A stretch of DNA of 42,515 nt from a virus. Below the pieces are notes generated by a model, which was not told where the DNA came from, ran no database searches, and was given only the letters and a program-made list of their open reading frames with translations. Positions 36,926-42,515 of the stretch are shown one piece after another. The number at the start of each line of letters is the position of its first letter. Position 1 is the stretch's first letter. The stretch is taken from positions 1 through 42,515 of the IMG/VR virus record IMGVR_UViG_3300019776_000970; one strand, given 5' to 3'. The position numbers were made by a program, and so were the translations under genes.

Positions 36926-38491
36926 ATGACCGCACCCCGAACCACAAAACCAGATGATGAAGCAGGGCCAAAGCATACGGAAGGGCCACTGCTCAAAGAA
37001 CTTCCCCTCGCCAGCCTACGGCCCTCAGACTTCAATCCCCGCACACGCTTCGACCAAGAGGCATTGCTCGAGCTAGCTGCATCGATCAAAGAACAAGGCG
37101 TGCTTGAGCCCATCCTTGTACGTGCCCGCCTGGACCTGCCTCTTTCGGATCAGGGGCGCATCTTTGAAATCCTTGCAGGTGAGCGTCGCTTCCGTGCAGC
37201 CCAACTGGCAGGCATCGATACGATCCCCTGCCTGATCCGCGTTGCCGATGATAACGAAGCACGGATGATCGCCGTCACGGAGAACCTTCAGCGCAAGGAC
37301 CTCGATCCACTCGACACTGCAAGAGGCTACCAGATCCTCAAAGCGGGAGGGATGCCTCAGGACCAGATCGCCGCAAAGCTCGGAGTTTCCCCCGGTGAGG
37401 TGAGCAAGAGCCTGGTGCTCCTGCACACTCCCGATCTCGTTCAGGACCTGCTCCGCCGTGGCCAGCTCGCCCCTAGCGCTGCCCGCATCATCCAGATGAA
37501 GTTTGGCAAGTTTCCCGCCTTTGTTGAAGCTTTCGCCCAACATGTCGCCACCACTGGAATGAGCATGCGCGAGCTGGAGGAGGCTCTGGGCCCCAAGGGA
37601 CGTGTTCCCTACTCCTTCACCTACAAAATGCCCGATACTGCGGCCCGGCGGGTTGAGTGGAATACCCCCTTCAAGGCTGAGTGTGGCCAGTGTCCCCATG
37701 GCGCTCTCTATGGTGGGGACCTCTGCTTAATGCCCACTGAGTTCGACCGCAAGATGGCCGAGCACAGGGCCAAGGAGGAACAAGAAGCCCGCACCTTAGC
37801 CGCCAAACTCAAGGCGCGGGGCAAGGCACTTCCCATGTCAGGGGATAGCCAGAGTCCTCAGCCAGAGCCTACGCTTCCTGTGCTGGGTAAAGACCTCAAG
37901 TACGGTCAGTACGAGCAGCTCTACGGCAAAGCTCCGGCAGGGTGCTCCGAAGAGTGTGAGTGCCGCTGCGCCGCCTTAGACGGTAAGCGAGTCGTGCAGA
38001 TCTGTCTTGATCCCAAGAAACTCCAAAGATGCAAAACCGCTGAGACTAAGGCGCAGAACAAGCTCGCCAAGGAGGCAGGTAAGGCCCGGATCAGGCAGAT
38101 ACTAAAGCTCCAGCACACCGATCGCGAGAGTATGGGCCGCTCCTACGCTATGGCTCTAAGAGCACTGTTAGCAACCGCTAGCACTGAGGCCCGGCGAGAG
38201 GCGCTTCCCATGCTCCCAACGGCTAGCGAACTGGATATCGTGCGTTCCAAGTACTTCGCTACCATCCGCGCTGCCTTCGATAGCAATGGCACCTCTGGCC
38301 CGTGGGAGCAGATCCAAGCCAAGCTGGCGGAGGCTATGGGAACAATCACTCCCATCGAGCGCAACCAGGTGTTTCTGGCGGCCGCGAGCGCGGTGGGAAT
38401 CTATAGCACGAACAAGCAGATCGCGGAGCCCCGTCACTATACGGCCCCGGAAGCTCGCTTTCTGCTCGGAGAGGTGGAGGCTATCCGATGA
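36926..38491 (+). CDS. parB-like: ParB/RepB/Spo0J-family DNA-binding protein (521 aa)
   Basis: ParBc N-terminal domain at residues ~20-125: LKELPLASLRPSDFNPRTRF, then FEILAGERRFRAAQLAG (CTP motif GERRFR) and AVTENLQRKDLDPLDTARGY (second CTP motif ENLQR). The HTH at ~145-165 (MPQDQIAAKLGVSPGEVSKS) and a following helix (GQLAPSAARIIQMKFG) should bind the parS palindrome. The C-terminal ~300 residues are an extra module with a Cys cluster (CGQCPHGALYGGDLCLM, CSEECECRCAALDG) and long helices. No Walker-type ParA gene is seen in the window. Four exact TTTCCACGTGGAAA sites are likely targets. Possible roles are partition through a host ParA, silencing or DNA organisation. Confidence 0.85.
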   Translation: MTAPRTTKPDDEAGPKHTEGPLLKELPLASLRPSDFNPRTRFDQEALLELAASIKEQGVLEPILVRARLDLPLSDQGRIFEILAGERRFRAAQLAGIDTIPCLIRVADDNEARMIAVTENLQRKDLDPLDTARGYQILKAGGMPQDQIAAKLGVSPGEVSKSLVLLHTPDLVQDLLRRGQLAPSAARIIQMKFGKFPAFVEAFAQHVATTGMSMRELEEALGPKGRVPYSFTYKMPDTAARRVEWNTPFKAECGQCPHGALYGGDLCLMPTEFDRKMAEHRAKEEQEARTLAAKLKARGKALPMSGDSQSPQPEPTLPVLGKDLKYGQYEQLYGKAPAGCSEECECRCAALDGKRVVQICLDPKKLQRCKTAETKAQNKLAKEAGKARIRQILKLQHTDRESMGRSYAMALRALLATASTEARREALPMLPTASELDIVRSKYFATIRAAFDSNGTSGPWEQIQAKLAEAMGTITPIERNQVFLAAASAVGIYSTNKQIAEPRHYTAPEARFLLGEVEAIR

Positions 38492-38865
38492 AAGGCCCAA
38501 CGCCTCGCAGGCCCCTCACCACTATCAAGACGCTCCCTACTCGCTTGACTCCGGAAGAGCGCAACGACCGCGGCCGCACGCTAGCGCTTCGCCTCGCCCA
38601 CAAGCTCAAGGTTCAGGCAGACGCCAAGACGGTTGCCGCTGAGTACAAGGAGCAGCTCAAAGAAGTCGAGACAGAGATCCTCGAGCTCCAAGACGCGGTG
38701 AACAACAGTGTCGAGCGGCGCCAAGTGGAGTGCGAGATCCAGCTTGAGGGAAACCTCGCCCATGTGATCCGCAAAGACACCGGGGATATCGTCGAGACGC
38801 GCCCCGCCACAAAAAAAGAACTGGCCAGCTTACAGACCACGATCTACGACATGGGAGCAGGGTAG
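38488..38865 (+). CDS. Conserved hypothetical phage protein with coiled coil (125 aa)
   Basis: ATG overlaps the ParB-family stop as ATGA. A coiled coil (AKTVAAEYKEQLKEVETEIL, ELQDAVNNSVERRQVECEI) precedes a beta region (LEGNLAHVIRKDTGDIVETR) with R-x-x-T-G-E-V-V-like elements. I recall this pattern from small phage early proteins found near replication genes, but no function is established. Co-transcribed with the ParB-like gene. Confidence 0.65.
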   Translation: MKGPTPRRPLTTIKTLPTRLTPEERNDRGRTLALRLAHKLKVQADAKTVAAEYKEQLKEVETEILELQDAVNNSVERRQVECEIQLEGNLAHVIRKDTGDIVETRPATKKELASLQTTIYDMGAG

Positions 38866-39279
38866 ATGTCTCGCCCGCCAACCTCCACTCGCCTGTCTGC
38901 CCTCCGTGAGGCTGCCGGGCTCACCCTGCTTGATGCCGCGCGCCACGCCGGTGTCACCCCCGATTACTTGCGCCGGATCGAGCGCCAAGGCCAGGCCCCC
39001 TATGTCTTGGCCCAGAAGCTCGCACGGCGCTACGGCTGTTCCTCGATGATCTTTGCCCACAAGATCAGTTCAGAACGCAAGATCAGCGCAGGGACTACCT
39101 CCCCACAGAAAGGAGATCGAGCAACAAGCAAAAAAAGAGGCACCCAATCAAGGCAGGGGGCACGCGCCAAAGTCCCCTGCCTTGCCCTTGCTACACCCCC
39201 CCAAGCTTCTGTGGCAACCATCCAAGCCTCTGCTGCCTCGGCAGGCACAGCGGCCATCGAAGAAGGACTTCAGGCATGA
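38866..39279 (+). CDS. XRE-family helix-turn-helix protein (137 aa)
   Basis: The stop of the upstream gene (TAG) and ATG 38866 are adjacent. The N-terminal ~65 residues form an XRE HTH (TRLSALREAAGLTLLDAARH, AGVTPDYLRRIERQGQAPYV), while the C-terminal half is a Ser/Ala/Thr-rich, low-complexity tail. It ends in front of attP, so a directionality or control role for integration is possible, although excisionase features are not seen. Confidence 0.65.
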   Translation: MSRPPTSTRLSALREAAGLTLLDAARHAGVTPDYLRRIERQGQAPYVLAQKLARRYGCSSMIFAHKISSERKISAGTTSPQKGDRATSKKRGTQSRQGARAKVPCLALATPPQASVATIQASAASAGTAAIEEGLQA

Positions 39280-39295
39280 AGAGAATAACGAACAA

Positions 39296-39306
39296 AGGAC
39301 GCCTCC
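39296..39306 (+). promoter_or_regulatory. attP arm-type repeat, copy 1 (left arm)
   Basis: AGGACGCCTCC lies at 39296-39306 and again at 39465-39475 and 39529-39539, all in the same orientation, flanking the tRNA-like core at 39380-39426. Their placement, one on the left and two on the right arm, fits integrase arm-binding sites. Confidence 0.65.
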
Positions 39307-39379
39307 ATAAGGGCGATCTCACAGGCAATACAACGCAATTTGTGAGGGAGAAAGCGGTTTTCCTGAGGAAAAACGGACT

Positions 39380-39426
39380 TCTCCCTTTCACGGAGGAGAC
39401 CAGGGGTTCGATCCCCCTACGGGCTA
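39380..39426 (+). other. attP: attP core: 3' half of tRNA-Glu (TTC)
   Basis: The sequence forms the anticodon stem-loop TCTCC-CTTTCAC-GGAGG with anticodon TTC, then a perfect T arm AGGGG-TTCGATC-CCCCT and the 3' acceptor strand ACGGGCT plus discriminator A. The 5' half of the tRNA is missing. A 3'-half tRNA next to an integrase gene is the usual attP core of phages that insert into a tRNA gene and restore its 3' end. So the host attB is probably tRNA-Glu(TTC) with 5' acceptor AGCCCGT. Confidence 0.85.
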
Positions 39427-39464
39427 TCTTCTCTCCCTCTTTTGGCGCAACTTTAGAGGGAGAT

Positions 39465-39475
39465 AGGACGCCTCC
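39465..39475 (+). promoter_or_regulatory. attP arm-type repeat, copy 2 (right arm)
   Basis: Second AGGACGCCTCC, 39 nt after the core and just before the integrase start region. Confidence 0.65.
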
Positions 39476-39480
39476 TCTTT

Positions 39481-40518
39481 TTGCATGTGTTGCCGGTTTA
39501 TGGGTGCCACGTGCCAAAAATAGTCAAAAGGACGCCTCCTTCGCCAAAAATCGCGGCGAGGGATTTTCTTCCTACGTCTCGCTTGGATCGCCTGATTCAG
39601 AGCTTTCTTCTTCACGGCGATGTTTCGGGCCACTCTCCACGCACAATATCCACGCGTCGGGAACGTCTGGCTGCGCTCTCTTGGTTCGCTACAAACCGGC
39701 AACTGGAGACCATTGGCCTTCAGGAACTCAGGGCTTTTTTCCAGTACATGCGACATGGCCACGAGAGTGCCGAGGGGCTTTGGGGGCTGGAGAATCACAA
39801 AAAGCCCCTCTCCTCGGGCACGATCAAGAGCTACCACGCCACGATCCGTACCTTTTTCAACTGGCTGGTGGCGGAGGGCGATCTGGACAGCTCCCCCATG
39901 GAGCGCATCACGCCCCCTGTGGACCGTCCCGACCAAGTCCAGCCCTTCACCGATGCTCAGCTCAGGGCAATGCAGGTTGCGGCCCAAAAAGCGAGCAGGC
40001 GCGAGGCGGCGGTCTTCGCAGTTCTTCTAGATACGGGTATCCGGGCATCAGAGCTATGCGCTCTCACGGTAGCCGATGCGGATCTCACCGATGGCCAGCT
40101 CAGGATTCGCTCGGGCAAGGGCGGCAAGGGGCGCTCGGTCCCAATTTCTTCAGATGCCAAGCGGGCTCTCTACCAGTGGCTAAAAGAGAGGGGCGATGCC
40201 GAGGGGATCGATCCCCTCTTTCCTTCAACTCGAGGGGTTCGTGCAGGCGAGCACATGACCAAGGAGGGAGCCCTCAAGATGGTAGGCCGCTGGGGAGCTG
40301 CAGCAGGCTTTCAGCGCACCCGTCTTTCTCCCCACACCTTCCGGCATACCTTCGCGGTGACGTTCTTGCGCCTAGGAGGCGATGTGTTCACGCTAAAGGC
40401 GATCCTGGGGCACGAAAGCCTTACGATGGTCAATCGTTACGTAGCGCTCGCACAGGCCGACGTGACGCGCAAGCACGCCCAGTTCTCCCCACTTGGCAGC
40501 ATTCGCCGCAAAAGGTAA
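39481..40518 (+). CDS. int: Tyrosine integrase / recombinase (345 aa)
   Basis: The frame can start at TTG 39481 or GTG 39511. Neither has a clear Shine-Dalgarno site. Residues ~30-115 form the core-binding domain (RLDRLIQSFLLHGDVSGHSP, LEKTIGLQELRAFF-like, SYHATIRTFFNWLVAEGDL). The catalytic domain carries LLDTGIRASELCALTVAD (first Arg), GKGGKGRSVPI (Lys loop), LSPHTFRHTFAVTFLRLGGD (HxxR), ILGHESLTMVNRYV (GH.S, catalytic Tyr). The protein catalyses integration and, with partners, excision at attP. The third arm repeat lies within the start of the gene. Confidence 0.93.
   Translation: MHVLPVYGCHVPKIVKRTPPSPKIAARDFLPTSRLDRLIQSFLLHGDVSGHSPRTISTRRERLAALSWFATNRQLETIGLQELRAFFQYMRHGHESAEGLWGLENHKKPLSSGTIKSYHATIRTFFNWLVAEGDLDSSPMERITPPVDRPDQVQPFTDAQLRAMQVAAQKASRREAAVFAVLLDTGIRASELCALTVADADLTDGQLRIRSGKGGKGRSVPISSDAKRALYQWLKERGDAEGIDPLFPSTRGVRAGEHMTKEGALKMVGRWGAAAGFQRTRLSPHTFRHTFAVTFLRLGGDVFTLKAILGHESLTMVNRYVALAQADVTRKHAQFSPLGSIRRKR
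39529..39539 (+). promoter_or_regulatory. attP arm-type repeat, copy 3 (right arm, inside int start)
   Basis: Third AGGACGCCTCC, 53 nt after copy 2, within the first codons of the integrase frame. Confidence 0.6.
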
Positions 40519-40546
40519 ACATGACCGCTCAGGGGGGGAGAAGCTG

Positions 40547-41611
40547 ATGAGTGCGATAGCAGCTCGAGGTCAACTCTCCCTCTACTTGCCAGAGGTCTCG
40601 TTCTCTCTCCCTGAGTCGCGGCGTGATCGTGACGACCACGTGGCCAAACTTGTAGCAGATGTTCAGTTCCAGTTCGCCCGAGGAAAGACAATCTTGGATA
40701 ACTCGTGGCTGGCCAAGCGTCTTGGCGTCGCGTCAGAAAGCACTGTCAAGCGATGCCTAGCCGACGCGGCTGCCTGTGGTATTGTCGAGGTCTCCTTCGA
40801 CTCCGCCGGAAATCGCCACCTCACGCCCCTAGTGCATCCGGAGGACCTGCTCACGGCGGGCTGGAAAGCGTTCGCTCGTGTCATCGTTAATCGTGGCACT
40901 CAGCTCGGTTGGGACAAGAAGATAGTCCGAATGGCCGAGCGCGTCTTGGCCACCACAAGGTGCTGTAATTGGCGGGTTTTGGACTACCTGCGCCGCCCCT
41001 CAGACCACCAAGGCGGCTCTTCTCAGCCTGATAAATGCACCCCTCCTGCACCCCTAAATGCACCCCCCTATTCCTTATCAAGAGAGCGAAGCAAAGAAAC
41101 AACAATCAGCAAGCCTCCTGCAAAATCCAAAGAGCTGGAGCAGCTCCCCCAGGTCGATCCTGTTGTTGTTTCTTTGCTGACGCAGGAGGTCGGAGAGCCG
41201 CTTACCCAGACGCTGGTTGCTGATCGAGAGGTCCAGCGGAAGGGCGGATTCACCCAGCAGGCCATCAAGCACATCTTGGGCATCTTCCGGGCGCAGAAAG
41301 CCGCGGGCAAAATTCAAAACCCTGGAGGCTGGCTACGTCAGGCACTGCGAAACCATGCCAGCTATGAGGCATCCATCGCCCCACCGAGCCATCCAAGTGA
41401 GGTACGGCCCGATCAAAACGTGAAACCCGCCAAAATCCGTGCCGTTGTGCCTGAGCGCCCCGCCCTAGCGTCGATAGAGGAACGTGTCTCTACCGCTGTC
41501 GATCCAGCCCAGCGGCGCATCCTAGAAAGATTTGCGGCAGCACAAGCAGCGGGCAGAGATCGGGGAAATTCGGAGGGGACAGCCCCGAGATCAGAGGTCA
41601 AAACACCATGA
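40547..41611 (+). CDS. Replication-initiator-like protein with winged helix (354 aa)
   Basis: GGGGGGAG lies 6 nt before ATG 40547; the longer frame from 40493 overlaps the integrase. The N-terminal ~115 residues look like a winged-helix replication domain (LVADVQFQFARGKTILDNSW, LAKRLGVASESTVKRCLADA). WDKKIVRMAERVLATTRCC follows, then a low-complexity linker that holds Pro-rich repeats. The C-terminal segment has GGFTQQAIKHILGIFRAQKA and NPGGWLRQALRNHAS, reminiscent of plasmid/phage initiators. No helicase motif is present, so it is an initiator/loader rather than a helicase. Confidence 0.6.
   Translation: MSAIAARGQLSLYLPEVSFSLPESRRDRDDHVAKLVADVQFQFARGKTILDNSWLAKRLGVASESTVKRCLADAAACGIVEVSFDSAGNRHLTPLVHPEDLLTAGWKAFARVIVNRGTQLGWDKKIVRMAERVLATTRCCNWRVLDYLRRPSDHQGGSSQPDKCTPPAPLNAPPYSLSRERSKETTISKPPAKSKELEQLPQVDPVVVSLLTQEVGEPLTQTLVADREVQRKGGFTQQAIKHILGIFRAQKAAGKIQNPGGWLRQALRNHASYEASIAPPSHPSEVRPDQNVKPAKIRAVVPERPALASIEERVSTAVDPAQRRILERFAAAQAAGRDRGNSEGTAPRSEVKTP
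41033..41066 (+). repeat. Iteron-like repeats inside the initiator gene
   Basis: TGCACCCC occurs at 41036-41043, 41047-41054 and 41059-41066. Copies 1 and 3 extend to AAATGCACCCC. Spacings are 11 and 12 nt, one helical turn. An AT-richer stretch (ttccttatcaagag and onward) follows. Lambda keeps its origin inside the O gene in a similar way, so this could be an origin. The repeats also encode a Pro-rich linker. Confidence 0.5.
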
Positions 41612-42084
41612 CACCACGTGGGATTTATGCGGCGGAGACCACTGTCTCTGTCGAGAAGAGCCTGGCCGAGCTACGCCAGATCCTCAAACGCTACGAAAGC
41701 AGCGGCTTTGCCTACTTGGAAGATGGGGAGAACCAGTGCGAGACCGTTGCCTGGAAGATGGGCGGTCGGCCCTACCGCATCACCATATCAGTCCCCCACT
41801 ACGCCTCTAACGAGTGTTGGTTCACGGATACGGGCAAGCGTCGCACAGAGGCCCAAGCTAAAGCCTACGCAGGCCAAATACACCGCCAGCGCTGGAGGGC
41901 GGTCGTCCTAGTGGTCAAGGCCATGCTGGAGGGCGGGGAAGCAATGGGCTTCGATCCGGAGCAGCTCATGATCCCCTACCTTGTTCTGACCGACGGTCGT
42001 ACCCTAGCCGAGCTCGCACCCGAGCACGTTCCCCAGATTCAGGCTCGCGGATGGGTCGGCCTGCTCGGCGCGAAAGATGAATAA
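41608..42084 (+). CDS. Conserved hypothetical phage protein (158 aa)
   Basis: ATG overlaps the initiator stop as ATGA. The pattern ETTVSVEKSLAELRQILKRY, then KMGGRPYRITISVP, then RQRWRAVVLVVKAMLEGGEA and IPYLVLTDGRTLAELAPEHV resembles a protein commonly seen in environmental phages, with no known function. It is the last early gene, ending at the strong terminator. Confidence 0.7.
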   Translation: MTPRGIYAAETTVSVEKSLAELRQILKRYESSGFAYLEDGENQCETVAWKMGGRPYRITISVPHYASNECWFTDTGKRRTEAQAKAYAGQIHRQRWRAVVLVVKAMLEGGEAMGFDPEQLMIPYLVLTDGRTLAELAPEHVPQIQARGWVGLLGAKDE

Positions 42085-42120
42085 AAAAAGCCCCGGTACT
42101 CTGTGCGAAAGAGTCCGGGG
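42083..42120 (-). terminator. Strong intrinsic terminator for the Gam-like transcript
   Basis: On the minus strand CCCCGGACTCT (42120-42110) pairs with AGAGTACCGGGG (42102-42091), with a one-base bulge and a short loop, followed by CTTTTTTT (42090-42083). It stops leftward transcription after the Gam-like gene and lies at the convergent junction with the early operon. Confidence 0.85.
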
Positions 42121-42166
42121 CCAAGCACCTTGTTCAGGGGCAAGGAGAAACCACGTTTGCGGGGTG

Positions 42167-42515
42167 CTACTCCCCCGACACCTCCTCACCCGGCAAAGTC
42201 GCGCCCTTTCTGCTCTGTCTTATGCTGAATCGCTCCTCGCTGGGCTTGAACTCGAAACCGGGGAGCGGCTCACCCGTCTGGGCGAAGTGGGCCTCAGCGT
42301 GCTTGCGGTAGGCGGTGAGGTCTGCCGCTGTGGTGGTCATGCCAAGGGTGACAGCAACGTCGGCGGCGGTGCCACGGTCGGCGAGCTCCAGCCGGGCGGG
42401 TTGGTCTCGAAAGCTCAGCACGCCGTAGGGGGTGGTAACGCTCTTGCGCTTGCCCTTCTCGGCCTCAGCCTTGGCAACCTCGCGAACCTGAGCCGCGTAG
42501 AGGAACTCTAGCCCG
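42167..42515 (-). CDS. Gam-like host-nuclease inhibitor, C-terminal part (joins the segment at 1-317)
   Basis: The frame enters from the right edge (its last 99 bases duplicate bases 1-99) and stops at 42167. Unique residues are VLSFRDQPARLELADRGTAA, DVAVTLGMTTTAADLTAYRK and a LPGFEFKPSEERFSIRQ end, which supply the beta element and tail of the Gam-type fold. The internal GTG at 42421 is not the true start. The full-length gene is 188 aa when the circle is closed. Confidence 0.6.
   Translation of the reverse strand, partial: GLEFLYAAQVREVAKAEAEKGKRKSVTTPYGVLSFRDQPARLELADRGTAADVAVTLGMTTTAADLTAYRKHAEAHFAQTGEPLPGFEFKPSEERFSIRQSRKGATLPGEEVSGE
42417..42515. repeat. Terminal direct repeat (right copy)
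   Basis: Identical to bases 1-99; see the left copy. Confidence 0.95.

Noticed and set aside
39276-40547. Plus-strand frame of 423 aa across attP and int
   Set aside because: It is a shifted-frame shadow of the integrase; the recombinase motifs are in the other frame.
42077-42511. Plus-strand frame of 144 aa at the right end
   Set aside because: Starts inside the terminator region and is antisense to the Gam-like gene.
1-42515. CRISPR array, insertion sequence or ParA gene
   Set aside because: No regular repeat-spacer array, no transposase-like protein with terminal inverted repeats, and no KGGxGK-type Walker motif was seen among the frames read.

Overview
This window is the complete genome of a temperate, tailed (siphovirus-type) phage. 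The first 99 bases are repeated exactly as the last 99 bases, and the Gam-like gene that runs off the left edge continues in frame at the right edge. The contig is therefore circular (or circularly permuted) with a unit length of 42,416 bp. Most genes are GC-rich, have Shine-Dalgarno sites of the AAGGAG type, and overlap through ATGA, GTGA or TAATG junctions. One stretch (about 28.3-30.2 kb) is clearly AT-richer. The host cannot be named from the sequence alone. The phage attachment site carries the 3' half of a tRNA-Glu(TTC) gene, which should identify the host by search.

Layout. (A) 27.4 kb leftward to 1.6 kb, minus strand, is a late operon: small HTH protein, two unknown genes, a sigma-70-family factor, a hidden 53-aa gene, small and large terminase, portal, a hidden 54-aa membrane gene, head morphogenesis protein, scaffold-like protein, major capsid, connectors, tail terminator-like protein, major tail protein, a second tail-tube-like protein with an inserted discoidin-like domain, tail assembly chaperones with a predicted -1 frameshift, tape measure, distal tail, tail hub with binding modules, beta-helix spike, repeat-rich fibre, holin-like genes, a VRR-NUC nuclease and a CHAP-like endolysin. 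(B) 27.4-33.1 kb, minus strand, is the lysogeny and cargo region: a DNA methyltransferase, an AT-rich DUF3037-like/HipA-like kinase pair, an ImmA-like protease, a secreted cysteine-rich protein, a lipoprotein, a zinc-ribbon membrane protein and an XRE-type repressor. (C) 33.26-42.1 kb, plus strand, is the early region: small regulators, a tRNA-Arg(ACG), a SWIM zinc-finger protein, zinc-ribbon proteins, an SSB-like protein, a ParB-family protein, attP, tyrosine integrase, a replication-initiator-like protein and a conserved phage protein. (D) 42.2 kb across the junction to 1.4 kb holds the Gam-like gene (minus) and two small plus-strand genes, bounded by strong terminators.

How it fits together. 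The repressor and the first early gene diverge from a 131-bp control region with nested inverted repeats. The ImmA-like protease may inactivate the repressor, as in ImmR/ImmA systems. Early rightward genes supply replication, single-strand binding, Gam-type protection and integration. The sigma factor at the head of the leftward operon may direct late transcription. The most striking feature is a ParB-family protein with its CTP-binding motifs intact, together with four exact copies of a 14-bp parS-like palindrome (TTTCCACGTGGAAA) spread around the genome, and no ParA gene in sight. Other notable items are the kinase/DUF3037 cargo pair, the attP with a tRNA-Glu core and three arm-type repeats, the tail-tube paralogue with a discoidin-like insertion, and several perfect hairpins without U-tracts between leftward genes.
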